From assembly GCA_950295325.1 (NCBI GenBank), contig OX485804.1, forward strand, positions 36,146,001 through 36,210,000: a stretch of 64,000 nucleotides of DNA. The letters are read 5' to 3'. The stretch is from Polytrichum commune. Its lineage: Eukaryota; Streptophyta; Polytrichopsida; Polytrichales; Polytrichaceae. Shown here piece by piece: positions 11,263 to 23,457 of this stretch; the stretch's first letter is position 1; every line of letters begins with the position of its first letter. A program made the translations under genes and the position numbers. The notes beneath the pieces were generated by a model. That model saw only the letters and a list, made by a program, of their open reading frames with translations, did no database searches and had not been told where the DNA came from.

Positions 11263-13618
11263 AGAGCTTTGAAAATTCTATGTATATCAAGCTCACAACG
11301 TTTTGCTCACATCGGAACATTGAATGCATATCTCATGCATTTGGACAGGTTGATAAAAGGTAAGTATGCCTAAGCCAGACTTTCTTAAGAAAATGATTTA
11401 ATTAGATTCTTCTCAAGAGAGCTTTTCCTGTCAATTATCTAGTTTTATGGACGACAGTTTTTAAATTTGCAGTGGCCATGTCAAAGACCTCTATCGAGCA
11501 AAAAGAAACTGTACATAGCTGAAGGAGGAACGCTGCTTTCATTTCATTAGTTTTGTATACACTGATAATATTATGTATTAAATTTTGATTTTGTCTTGCA
11601 AGAAAACAGCAAGGGAATTGGCCTTCTAAATGATTGAACAAGTGAGGACTGAAGCATGTGAATCAACCTGCATTTGAACGATCCCTGTGTTGGAGGGTTT
11701 TAAACTTTTAATGATGAGGACCCAAGTAGTGTATGTGGACAAGTAATTTAAGTGGGCCAAGAACGGACACTTTTAGCTCTGCACCCATTTGTCCTAGGAT
11801 ATTTAACACATGATTGATACTGGATGGATAGCAACTTCAAATTGAAGCCATAGCTGTTTTTCTCAAAATTTCAGAATTTCCTATGGAAATATTTTTTATT
11901 ATCAAAGTGAATTTTTGCTTCTTTTTTCATATAGGTCTCACCGTATTTTGTTGATCATTGCACCTAGAATAGTTTCAAATTTTTGAGAATGTAGTCCATC
12001 TTTTTTATTCACATGTCTTTTAGGTGTCATTCCTTAATCCACATTCAACCACACACTCAAATGTAGCTGTCTGATGAAGACACCTCATTAGGCTCGCTTA
12101 CTTTAGTGACTAATTTTCTCCCACATGTGTAATTATGGAAGCAGGCAGTAATATAGTGAAGGTTTCAGTGCGAGGGAATCTGGTGGGGTAGAGTTTGAAT
12201 GCACCAACTACACTAAAGACCAATTAGTGAAGGTGGTACTAATTCAGGTCACGTGCACAATCTTGTTAAATCTCAAAGTTCCTGAGGGTTAAAGTTGCTA
12301 TTGAGTGACTATATTCATGGCTGTGGAAAATTCTATGCTCATCTTCCATAGATTTTAAGAAAATGAGTGTGCTTGTGATTAGTGTGTGTTGTATGCTTGT
12401 CAGTGAATAGTGCCAAGTGCTGAGATTAACAATGCTTCCTAGTCTTAGACCTAAAATCTAATGGTCGCATTGATTCATGGCGTAAAGGCATTTAGGCACC
12501 TTCAATAATTTCCTACCCTCATTAATTTCCCACACTCACTAATTGTTATATTTAGTGTAGCTACTCCCAACTTTTCAAATTCAAGTCCACTCAAATACTA
12601 ACCTCCTCCTAAAATCGGGCCTTCAATCCCTTCAGGGACTGGAACTTGTAGGTTAAAGGTTTTTTAGTGGGCTCATGGAAGTCTAGTGGCTTGTGGCCAT
12701 AGCTCTTCACATTCTAGTGGTCCACCAGAATGTGGTAGAATGGGAGGTTGTGCAAACACCTCTGACCCACTATTTTCTAGAATCAAATGAACAAGCAGCC
12801 TACATGGAAACTCACCCTAAGAGGTAAGTTGGAATCTATTTTGGGAACTTCGGATTTTTTCCCACCCCTCAAATGAGTGAAAGTATGTGCAGACATTTAA
12901 GGCCTGCTTATCTTAGTCTATCCACGATGCAATAATTTCCACCAAACATTGAGCCCTTCCAACAGACAATTTTGGCCTCCAAGCAATTGCAAAGTACAAA
13001 GGTTGTCATTTCAAGTTTCAAAGTCGGAGTAGGGATGTACAATTTAGAAGAGGGTAAAGTGAACTTCTCTTTACAGAGATAAGCCCCTTTCAGTTGTGTT
13101 CAATTTTCAACTCATAATGGTTAACATATTTTGTACACAATTTTCAACTCATCATCATACTACATGTCTTTTTGGTGTTCATTCTTGACATATAGGTTTA
13201 GGTGCCTGACATAGAAGAGTGACCACATAAGGACCACTTACCTTAGTTTTCTTTCCTCATGAGTTATGCAGCTGAAGTATTATGACATAGACCAGTAAAC
13301 ATAGTCTGACAAGTTGCTCAAGGATAGGACAAAGAGAGCTCTTTTATACATCAAACAAATAACCAATTACACCCTTGTTAATGTCTCATTCTCTAGAGTA
13401 TTAACTGCTCCAAGATTTTGAAACAGATCTTGTTAACTTTGTTAGAATCCAAATGAGTCTCACACAATTGATGCTCTTACAGCATGGTTGAGATCTGGCT
13501 ACACCTGTTGAAGCATGGTTAGCCACTGAACTTGCAAACATGTACCCACATGTATTCCATTTCCCAATGAATCCCAGACAGGTACGTATAAAATTTTATG
13601 ATGTATCCAGAAGAAATA
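11263..13618. repeat. gene-free interval with R copies and a partial family A MITE
   Basis: R-like copies lie at about 11740-12120 and 12960-13250. A family A MITE remnant occupies about 12550-12817; its right end reads TACATGGAAACTCACCCTAA and its left end is degraded. No gene is supported. The 3' end of the RCC1 gene (minus strand) abuts the right border. Confidence 0.6.
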
Positions 13619-16600
13619 TTATACAACAAATGTAAAGCCACTTCCACAATAAACACGTCTTTTAATGTCCCGATGTCTGTTCAAGTCTTCAGTATTGGCA
13701 ATAGATCTGGAATCTTGGAGCAACACAACATCTGGAACTCTTTGATCTTTAGTTGAGCCAAGACCAAGCTGCCCATGTTCAGCCCAACCCCACACGACCA
13801 CATCCCCGTTTTCTGCAAAAGAGAAACCAACAGATCAAGGACAAGAACCTCTAAGTGGGCCTCAATCAGACACTTTTCTCTCTGCACCCACTTCCTGTGG
13901 GATATGAAACAGGCAATTAGTGACAGATAATTAGCAAATCCAAATCATTTCCTCATAATCTTCAGAGCTTATATGAACATCTTACTCAGTATCAAAACTG
14001 AAGATTGTTGTGCTCATGAAATGGTCATATAGGTCCCCCCAATAATGTTGACAATTGAGCCAAGGATTGATTAATATTTTGAGCACATAATTCAATCTCT
14101 CCTAAAAACATGTCTTTTTGGTGTTCATTCTTAGATCCACACCTAACCACACACCAATCAAATATAGCTGTCCATATTTTGGGGGTGCTGGATTAACACC
14201 ATTCTACCTTGATACCAAAAGAGAACCAGAATTATAATTTCTGTGGACAAAAGTTCCATAATCTGCTTTGTCCACTTGATGAAAATACTTGATACGGAGC
14301 TCCTGGGTAGAGAATCTATTTCTCAAAAGCTTTATTTCTTCCATACTTGAATAACAAAACGTGCATAAGGAACTCATATCCTCCACATGAAAAAATTGCT
14401 ACACATTTGAAGCCACCTCATCAAATTGAATTTAAAAAAAATTAAAACAAGAGTCCTCTCTGCTGTATAGACACTGGAAGCAGACAAAGAAGCAACACAC
14501 ATACAAATCATGTTTAAACAGCAGGAACATAGTGACCTTTCAAAAAGCATGGCAATGGGGTGGACATCAGCTGGATAAACCACATGTAACAACAATCCGC
14601 AGTTCCATTAACATCATGTATTCAGAAAGTAAGCATTTCTGAATTTTACTGTATGGATATACTAGCCCAATAGAGTTGTCTTTTAGTTCAATGGAACTTT
14701 TTGTCAAGAGTTGATCCCCAATGATTTCCCATTAATTGCATTACATAAATAATCCATGATTTATTTCCACTTGTGGTGCATGCTCGGAGGTAGTGTTTAG
14801 CTTTGAGTAAAGAGCAACCTATATTGGTTCATTGAGGGCCAAACTCATTTTAGCACCTCTTCGCATGCCATATGAGTTTTGACACTCAATGAACTGATAT
14901 AGAATGTTCTTTGTTTAAACCTCCACACTGCCTCTAAGCATGCACCAAAAACTTACTGAACGTGGAAGGTGTTGTATGCAAATTGACCACCTCCTGAGAA
15001 AAAGTCAAGTTGAGTTAGGATAACTCTGGTTGGCCAATGTCGACCCATTTTTATAAGAAAGGGCCCACAAAAATGACTATTTTGAAGAGTTTCACATACC
15101 AAGTACAGCAGCAGAGTGCTCTGATCCCGCTGATACCCAAACTGCATGTTTCCCTTGTGTATCCACTTTCTGCAAACTTTTCAACTGCAAATTTGCCGTA
15201 TTGCCTTGGTTATCCTCATCGCTGATGCCAAATATATTTCCACTGAACGATTTGCTTGTGACTGCACCCAGATCTTGTGAGACTCCAAGCTGTCCACATT
15301 GATTACTACCCCATGCATAAACTTCACTATTTTCTGTTCCACATTTACAGATCCAACACGATATTAGACTCAGTAAAATCAGATTTGCCTGTCAAGCTTG
15401 AGCACTGCCACAAGAAGTTTGCCCATATTTCGTCACAAGGACATCAGGACTCGATCAATATTGAAAGATCTCTACAACATATGGAGAATTAGAGCTATCC
15501 TCTAACTCAACATACTTTTGGTTAGGAGTTGGTTGATTTGCATACAACACCTTTGACGTTTGGTAAGTTTTTGGTGCATGCTTGGAGGTAAGTGTGGAGG
15601 TTGAACAAAGAACATTCTACATCAGTTCATTAAGGGTCACACTCATTTTGACATGCTAAGAGGTGTTAGAATGACTTTGGTCCTCAATGAACAAAAATAG
15701 GTTGCTCTAAATTCAAACACTACCTCCAAGCATGCACAACAAGTGGTAAGAAATCATTAATATTGTATGCAAAACAACCAACGGAAAATTATAGGGAACC
15801 AACTTCCAACGAAAAGTACCATGAGTTGAAGGATAACTGTAACATACCCAGGCATCACACACAAACATTTAGAAAATTGTAGTGAAAACACCTGTGAGAG
15901 CAAGACCATGCCGCCAGCCAAGTGACACTTGATGAAATCTTTCACTGGCAGAGACACGATGGGGCCTTGACAAATCTGGTCCATTGTTGTATCCCCGCCC
16001 CCACAAAAACAATCCTCCGGAGCCTGCATAAGGAACAGGAAAGAGCACCTCTTCCAAGCTGTAAAAACCTAAGCAACAGAAACAATTTGGACATCACTTG
16101 CACAAATGGAACAGATGCACACATGCAAAAAAAAATTAATGTTGATATGATGAAACTTCTACCCACCAGTTAGTGCCGCACTGTGGTCCCCATTTGCTGA
16201 TACAGAGACAATGCCGTGTAATGAATTCAATTTTTGAGGACACAGAACGCACCACATATCCTTCCCACTGTCATAATTGTTGGTTTGGATACCGAGCTGA
16301 CCACGCTTATTTGAACCAAAAGCATACACAGCTGTTGCATCTGATGAAAACAATAACAGAGTGTAAAAACTGATGCCACTTGGGGATATCGAGCAGATTA
16401 AGATAATTGCTTGTCACTGTTAAGAAGAAATAACTAGGACAAAACTTGAGCAGTAGCAATACATTTGACACGTTCATAGGGACACCTTGTAATTCTTATA
16501 CTTGATGTTCCTGAAGATAAGATTGTAGCCTGGTATTTTGCTATTACCATGCAAAACTGAAGGTGCTCTCAAGAAGATAATGTATACCCAGAGTGCAGAT

Positions 16601-19574
16601 TGCTCCAACAAGCTTGTGTACTAGAATAAGAGGCAATTTACACTAGAGCTTGAGGGCCTGTGACTAGTGAAATCTAAAATCTCTCATTGGTGGAAAATGC
16701 TGAGATCGTCCCACTTCACTTAATACTAGAGCTTGAGGGCCTAGGGGACCAAGGAAGTTTGAATGGATGAACAAACCTACATGGAGTCCTACATGGCATG
16801 CAATAGATAATGATGTTCCATGGTCTACTGGATTTTGCATCAAGCTCACCTCAAAGAGGAGGGTCTCACACAAAATCAGGAGACCATAGCACTTCAAAAT
16901 CTCATCACAACCTTTGATTTATTATAACTTATTGTGTGGAAGGGCCCACATGAAAAGGATAGTAATGAGATAGCATTCAGTTGAAAACCCGGTTGCCTAT
17001 CTCTTTACACTACACATGAAGGCCCATGACCATACAAAAATTCCATTCCAATTATCCATGGTACGGCCTTCAGATGTGTTTCAATCTGGCCCTCACAATG
17101 TCATGATCACAGCCCTTGGCCATAGTGTAAAGAGGCCCTAAGCATACCTGGCTCTCCAAGAAAAAAATGGCAGGACTATTACATTCATGTAAAACCTGAA
17201 TAATTGCACAGTGGTAATTATTTTCTGTCTGTACCTTGTTCAAGGGCGAGTGCCAACGTGTGTCGCATTCCGCATGCTGCCATGGTGATGCAGACAGAGG
17301 ATAGGTTCTCAACGTGACAAGGCAGCAGGCTTGGTTGTGTGCGCCCATGTCCAAGCTGCCCAAACGCCCCATCCCCGCAAGTGTAAAGCCGTCCACTTTC
17401 TACATAGCAAGATCTTAATTCAATTACAGCACACCAAGTGTTGAATGTACTAAAATCACTTGGAGTTTCTCAAATCTCTTGCAGTTAAGAGACTGGGCAG
17501 AGTACCAAATAGAGAAATTTATGCTTTGGCTATTAATAATTTATTAATCGTGAAATTTTTCCACAGGGCAGTTTTTCATTGCTGGAAAGCCACTCAACTC
17601 CCATATGGAAATTAATAGTTCAACATTAAAAAGATGAACCAGGAAGCACCATCCGGTAATGAAACCCTGCCCTAATTATTCACACACAACATGATTTGAG
17701 AAGAGGAACACTAAACTTCGCTCACAACCTCTTAGGTCTATCCAGGATAACTAAGGAATTTTAAGTGTTAGAGTTTAGGTTTTAGGGAGTCAAAATGTTA
17801 TGTAGCATTTCGTTGATTGCTCTAGACTCAAATGCAACTATCTCCAAAGTGCCTCCCAATTGAGCTGCCATAGTCCTCCAGCATGTGGAGAGATAGACAG
17901 AAAGAGAAAGAAAAGCTCATTCAAGAGATCATCGTTGTTTAGCCCACCCATCATCATGGTTTTTCAAAGGAGTGAAGAAGCAAGAAGGGTTATATTAAAA
18001 TATTAAGTGTCACAATTTGTCACACAATTAAACTCAGTGGAGTTAAATGTTACAAAAAGTGAGAAGGTTTTGAACCTACCAAACTTCCAACATAAAACCT
18101 CTGCGTATCAGCAATTTGAATCATTATCATACTGAAGTTTACTACCCATGAACCAAAAAGATTCACTATGTAAAACTGATGGATGTAACGAGGATGTAGA
18201 AGGAGGGATAGTCAGAATGAGAGAAAAAAACTTTATTCAAGAGAACATCCTTGTTCAGCCCACCCATCATCATGGTGCTCAAAGGAGAGAAGAAGCGAGA
18301 TGGGTAATCAAGAAGGTTGAGTGTTACAATATGTGAAAGAACTAACCTCAGTGCGGATGTAAAAAGGATGGGGATGCGATCAAACCTGTTACAAAGGCAC
18401 TGTGGTTCCATCCGGCGGCCACATTGCGAATACGGATACCTTGTAGAGAGGTGACAACTCTTGGCACCACGGTGCTTGTTTCATCTCCTTGCCCCAAGCA
18501 CCCTGCCTGGCCTCGGCCCCATGTTGCAACTTCACCAGATTCTGTCATGTATTTGCCACAGACAATTTAGTAATCACATCTGCAAGCATCTGTGGCATCA
18601 CAACAAGCACAATCTCTAGAGAAGCTGCAAACCTGAGTAAATACTAGGCAACGGTGAGAGATAGAAGAATTCAATCTTGTGAGACCATAAAAACATATGT
18701 GGCTGTCCCAAGGTCACATGCCCATTTTTTACCGGCAGCGAGGAAGTAGTAGAGAAATTGATAACTCTAAGTTAGCAGAGTTCGTATCAATTCCAAGTAT
18801 TGTGATGCTTCATAACTACAGAAACGAAGTTAAGATTTCGGTTCTCTCGGAATGCATTGAACTTAAGGAGATGATATGAATTTTAGAGCGACAGGGAACT
18901 ATCGCATACGAAAGCCTCTCATTTATCCAACATAAAAGCCCTAAAATAGTATGAAGTCCGGAGGTTACTCTAAATTGATTCGACACCGGAATCAGTCTAA
19001 TCGAAGTCATTCGAGCTGAATCAACCACAAACCTGTAAGGTTCAAGTTTTTATGTTGAATAGATGAGACCTACATAATTCCCTCTTACCGAACGAATTTA
19101 AGGATGAGTCAACAATTGAACATTCAGACAAATCATTTATCTCCTTCCACTTGATACACTCATGCGACCACTCATTGACGGCGTGATTCATAAAAAAAAC
19201 TCCTATGATGATGATGTAAATCTGGCTCAAAACATCAAATGCAATTCCAATTCCAATTCCAATTCAAACAACCACATAGATCCAAAGAGACACATACTAA
19301 GATGCGTTGCAAGAGCAGATGGTGATTTGGTAGAGGAGTTTGTGAGTTCCTACAACTCACCGAACACAGCAATGGCGTGTGCTCCTCCACAGGCTATGGT
19401 GACAATTGGTTGTGAAGTTCCAGACAGAGCATCCACCCGCTGCGGTGTCAATGCATCCACAAGCGTCCCGCACGCAAGCTGGCCATGCGTGCCTGCTCCC
19501 CAACTCCACACCTCCTCATTCCTCATCCTCCTCCCGCCCTTCCTTCCTTCCTTCCTTCCTTCCTTGTCAATCAT
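13619..19574 (-). CDS. RCC1-repeat beta-propeller protein, seven exons
   Basis: Exons on the minus strand: 19574-19361, 18541-18386, 17399-17235, 16340-16167, 16023-15892, 15333-15100 and 13812-13619. Borders are GT-AG, every intron is phase 1, and the product is about 422 residues. Each exon carries one RCC1 repeat: EVWSWGAGTHGQL, EVATWGRGQAGCL, RLYTCGDGAFGQLG, AVYAFGSNKRGQLG, LFLWGRGYNNG, EVYAWGSNQCGQLG and VVVWGWAEHGQLGLG. Most end in an H(S/T)-hydrophobic-G pattern, so this is a complete seven-bladed propeller with no added domain. Family members act as Ran or small-GTPase exchange factors or as scaffolds; which applies here is not visible. The start may be ATG 19574, or ATG 19526 just after a TTCC microsatellite and fitting the family better. 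Introns 3, 5 and 6 hold MITEs. Confidence 0.85.
13850..14190 (+). repeat. dispersed repeat family R in RCC1 intron 6
   Basis: Blocks 'taagtgggcctcaatcagac', 'tctgcacccacttcctg', 'ttagcaaatccaaat', 'atggtcatataggtc' and 'acatgtctttttggtgttc' appear in family order. Confidence 0.7.
14671..15028. mobile_element. MITE family B, copy 1 (RCC1 intron 6)
   Basis: A foldback element of about 358 bp. Its left end resembles TAGAGTTGTCTTTTAGTTCA, and the right end reverse-complemented reads AGAGTTATCCTAACTCAAC. The complementary block GGTGCATGCTCGGAGG (14777) and the 'cctctaagcatgcacc' near 14931 extend pairing inward, so most of it could form one hairpin. Confidence 0.7.
15489..15842. mobile_element. 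MITE family B, copy 2 (RCC1 intron 5)
   Basis: About 354 bp. Its ends are TTAGAGCTATCCTCTAACTC and, reverse-complemented, TTACAGTTATCCTTCAACTC. Internal complementary blocks GGTGCATGCTTGGAGGTA and TACCTCCAAGCATGCAC make it self-complementary. It fills roughly 60 percent of intron 5 (15334-15891). Confidence 0.75.
16629..17140. mobile_element. MITE family D, copy 1 (RCC1 intron 3)
   Basis: The ends share TTTACACTA with flanking GGCC-rich sequence: 'atttacactagagcttgagg' on the left and, reverse-complemented, 'ggcctctttacactatgg' on the right. The reverse complement of this body recurs at 26779-27260 in the PIH1 gene ('ttttccaccaatgacat', 'gatgagattctgaagtg'). Confidence 0.65.
19541..19564. 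repeat. TTCC tetranucleotide microsatellite at the RCC1 5' end
   Basis: About five TTCC units. If translation begins at 19574 they encode a Lys-Glu-Gly-Arg repeat; if it begins at 19526 they lie in the leader. Confidence 0.85.
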
Positions 19575-19746
19575 CCATCACAACATCAAACTGCCTCAAA
19601 TTTCCACACCAAACCTTTGAGTGAGTTGAGCACTTGAACGCATTCAATTCACTTGAGCCTGCTTCAGCGCCGAATACTCTCTGTCCTTTGGTCTCCACTG
19701 AGCGATTCTACGCACGCAAGGCCGTGTGGGTTCATGTGGGGTTTAA
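19575..19746. promoter_or_regulatory. presumed RCC1 gene promoter/leader
   Basis: About 170 bp between the RCC1 start codon and the family A MITE. No TATA box was identified with confidence. Assigned by position only. Confidence 0.35.
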
Positions 19747-20497
19747 GGGTGGTTTCCATGTAGGCCGCTCGCCCACTAGATTCTAGATAATAGTGGGTCG
19801 GAAGTCTTCGTATGTAGTTTAGGGTGAGTTTCCATGTAGGCCGCTTGCCCATCACATTCTAGTGTGAAAAACGACAGGCCCGTCCAAATGTAGAGGGAAT
19901 ATGATGGGGTAGGGTTCCTATGTGTCAACTAATTACTCTCATCTTCTCACACCCGGGCCACCTACTAACCTCCTCCTTCTAAAACTTGTAACCTTTGGTG
20001 ACCAACACTTGTAGGTTAGAGATTCTTTAGTGGTGCATGGAAGTCTAGTGGTTTGTGTCCACGGCCCTCCACATTCTAGTAGATTGCCAAAATGTGGTTG
20101 GGTGGCGTATGTGCTTAAGTGAATGTGAACAACTCCGACCCATTATTTTCATGAATCTAGTGGGCGGCGTGCCTACATGGAAACTCACCCTAAACATAGG
20201 CCGCCATCCAACCACATTCTGGCGGTTTGCTAGAATGTGGAGGGCCGTGGACACATGCCACTAGACTTCCATGCGCCCACTAAAGAATCTTTAACCTACA
20301 AGTTCCAATCCTTGGAGGATTAAAGACCATGTTTTAGAAGGAGGAGGAGGTTGGTAGGTGGCCCATATTCGAGAAGTTGAGAGTAGCTAGTTGGCACATA
20401 CGAACCCTACCCCACCATGAGTCCTCTACATTTGGACGCATTTGTCCTTATTTACACTAGAATATGGTGGACGAGCGGCCTACTTGGAAACTCACCC
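19747..20497. mobile_element. MITE family A, copy interrupted by a second family A copy
   Basis: The outer element starts TAA/GGGTGGTTTCCATG and ends TTGGAAACTCACCC. Removing the inner insertion leaves about 382 bp, matching the intact copy at 34134-34508. Shared internal blocks include 'actagattctagataatagt', 'ccaaccacattc' and 'gagtagctagttg'. Confidence 0.8.
19822..20190. mobile_element. MITE family A, inner copy in opposite orientation
   Basis: Starts GGGTGAGTTTCCATGTAGGC and ends CTACATGGAAACTCACCC, about 369 bp. Its body is the reverse complement of the outer copy ('acctactaacctcctcc' against 'ggaggaggttggtaggt'). The nested pair therefore forms a near-palindrome with arms of roughly 290 bp (19823-20108 and 20198-20497). 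Confidence 0.85.
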
Positions 20498-23457
20498 TCA
20501 CCTTGAACTTTCTGGAGCATATTGTGGTTACATTAGATCGTCTAAAAAATAAGCTTTCTAAACCTCAATTTATATTGCACTTGAAAGAAAAGTTGTTGCT
20601 AATGATTTTAAGGTCACATCGATACGGTAGCAATATTTAGTCATTTTCAAGATTTGTGTATATTCAATTTAGAATCATAAACTTCAAGAAATTGTGATAA
20701 TTATATGTAATCAATTATAGTCCAAAATCTCAAGATTGTGTTAAAAATAGATGTACACTTTGAGGCAAGAAAAAGAGTCCATAGCAAGTTGACAATTTTC
20801 AATCAAAACAATGTATATATAAAGTAATGTATCGACAAAGGGAACATTTTTTTATGCTTGACTTTAAAAATCTCTTGTAAAAAACCATCTTTTCATAACG
20901 GAATGAGATCATTGCCATTGACATGAAAAACTTTATGAGGAACGCTATGATTTCTATTGTGACCTTCCTAGCACCTTCCTTTTGGATGAATTTGCCTTCA
21001 AAGTCATATAAGCCCAAAACGGCCTCTCATGAAGTTAAGGGTTAAGGGTACTAATAAATTATGCATGTGGGCCTTTAGCTTGGTTTCTTCATCAGACACC
21101 TAAATATTGAGCGAGGTAGATGGGTCTTAAATGGTTGCTTTGTCCCACTAACCCACTTCTCCTAGGATATGGGGCATGTGATTAGTACGAGATGGTTAGC
21201 AAATCCAAATCGAGGTCGTACCCACTTTCCTCATAATTTTTGGATTTTGTATAAATATCATATTCATTACCAAAGTGAAGATTCTCATCCTTGTTAAATG
21301 GCCATATAGATCCCCCCCCCCCAAATAATAAAAGTAATAAAAATTAAATAATGTTGACTATTAAACCTATAATGGATATCATATTTTGAGCATGCAATTC
21401 AATCTCTATTAGACACATGTCTCACGGGTAGATCACTCCATTGTCAAGTTGAACACCACGTGTGGCCAAAAAAAATCTTCTTTTGGTAAGTTGCACCACC
21501 AAAATGGGTCAAAATTTTATCAAATGTTTTTCATGAGTAGATATACACAGTACCTATGACATAGTTAAAAGTGGTAACTAAATTTGATGATTTTTTTTTT
21601 TCATAAAACATACCATTTCTAACTAGAATGACACAGAATTGAACTAAAACAATTACTAAAAAAAATAAAGATGACTAAAAATTTCAAAAAAGTATACAAA
21701 AGATACTATCAATGGTTATGTATATGTAGAAAAAATATCATAATTTTTAAAAATATATATGGCATATAATATAGGGGTAGCAAACTTTGTCCGCACGTGG
21801 TGTCAACTTGACAATGAAGTGACCTCCCCGTGACATGTCTTTTTGGTATCTGGTTTGAGAACCACACTAAACCACATAGCACTCAAATATAGGTCGTCCA
21901 ATATAAGCTAGGTAACCAAATTAGGCATATTTATCTTAGGCAGTCACTTTCCTCATAATTGTTGGAGCTCATATGAATATCATCTTCATTATCAAAGTGA
22001 AGATTCTCATGCTCATTGAATGGTCATATAGGTCTCCTCAATGATATTCATTGTTGACCCTAGAATGATTATCTTCTCATGAGCACGTAGTCATTCAAAC
22101 ACTTTTAAACACATGTCGTTATGGTGTATGTTTTAAACGCCACATCACCAAACCACACACCACCCAAATGTAGGTGTCCTAACAAGAAAAGTAACTAAGT
22201 AGCAGTTGTTCGCCTACTTTAGCCTGTGGCTAGATGTGGATGTAAGTACAAAACCCAAAAAGGCATCATGTGTTTAAAGAAAATATGACAACATTCTATA
22301 AATTATTTAACCATTCTAGACTTAATAATCAACATAATCCAAGGGAGTCCTACATGACTATTTAATGAGCATGGGAATTGTCACTTTGATAATGAATGAG
22401 ATATTCATACGAGTTTCATAGAATATGATGAGAAAAATGACTATAGCCGTGACAAGTTGGATTTGTCAATAATCCTATACTAAAAGTAGAATGTTTCATC
22501 AATGTCCAAAGATTTTTTTGGACATAATTGTACAAGATCCTAGTGTTTCCAAGTCCAACTAGTTACATGTTGATATCTTCCAGTTTTTCTTTATCATTGT
22601 AAGGTATATTCTGTAAATTCCTCTAAAATGATCGATGATTTTCCTAAAGTCCTAAACTTCAACTAGTTATTTCTCAAACTCAACCAGCTCATCTGAACTA
22701 GTGATTGGTTTTCCATGTTCATTGGTGTTTCATATCTTACAAGAAGTGAGTGCAAAGCTGAAAGTGTCCATTCAAGGCCTTGCCTGATAAACCTTGAGGG
22801 TTTTGTTTCAGATTCTAGTGATAACTTGACTAATGATTTTTCAACCTTTTTTTGATTTATTACTTTTTATTTCTTCATGTTAGACTTTACCGCTGGATTA
22901 AAATGGATTATCTTAAAATTATTTTCCGCCCAACCTGCTATCAGCCTAAGGTAGTTGTTTCATGGACCACCCGTCACCGCCCGTCAGAAGCCTCCCATTC
23001 TTCCAGTTCCATCTGCTCCGGGAGCTTTTCCGTGGTGGGTTATGAATGGACTCTTCTTCCACTTTCAAAGCTCCACATTCTACCCGGACATCGATTCTTG
23101 TCAGATTTGGTGCTGCCACCGCAATTTTTTGTTTGCCATACTTGGGGTGTCTTCGGACCTAACTTGTGGTGGAGAATTCCGAAGAGATAAGCCGTCCTGA
23201 ACCGTGACGGTGAGTGGTACAACCGAATTCAATTCACCCTTTGTTGGCCACCCAAGATTGAAAGCTTTGCAATTGAGTGGTGGGTTATGAAATTTTTGAA
23301 GAGAGTGAGAATTTTTTAGGTAGCAGAAAATTTGAGTGGCGTTATGGTGTCCTAACAAGAGGGATACCTATGTGGTGTGATATCCAGCAGGTGATGCCAG
23401 CCAGCCATCCGAAATTGAATTTTCCTTTGGGAGATTCATTCAAACAAATTTGAAGAA
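20498..23457. repeat. gene-free interval built of family R and S copies
   Basis: R copies lie at about 21050-21930 (split by a hAT-like MITE) and 21930-22230, with an inverted partial copy at about 22290-22490. A reversed family S copy lies at about 22500-22710. The stretch 22950-23450 is less AT-rich and is likely the promoter/leader of the downstream chloroplast-protein gene. No other gene is supported. Confidence 0.6.
21423..21832. mobile_element. hAT-like MITE with 8-bp target duplication
   Basis: A 410 bp element. The left end is CACGGGTAGATCACTCCATT and the right end reverse-complemented is CACGGGGAGGTCACTTCATT; pairing continues for over 40 bp with one indel. It is flanked on both sides by ACATGTCT (21415-21422 and 21833-21840), which splits the conserved R block 'acatgtctttttgg'. 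An 8-bp duplication is typical of hAT transposition. The AT-rich interior has no coding frame. Confidence 0.9.

Noticed and set aside
13619-19574. UV-B receptor UVR8
   Set aside because: The propeller is right and one GWRH motif occurs, but the cluster of GWRHT tryptophans and the C-terminal VP-containing tail are absent.
22852-23200. Overlapping open frames including a proline-rich one (PPILPVPSAPGAFPWW)
   Set aside because: No family match and no conserved domain. The tract is less AT-rich, so open frames are expected, and it precedes the DUF3007 gene where a leader or promoter is likely. It could be an unrecognised exon, but I cannot support it.
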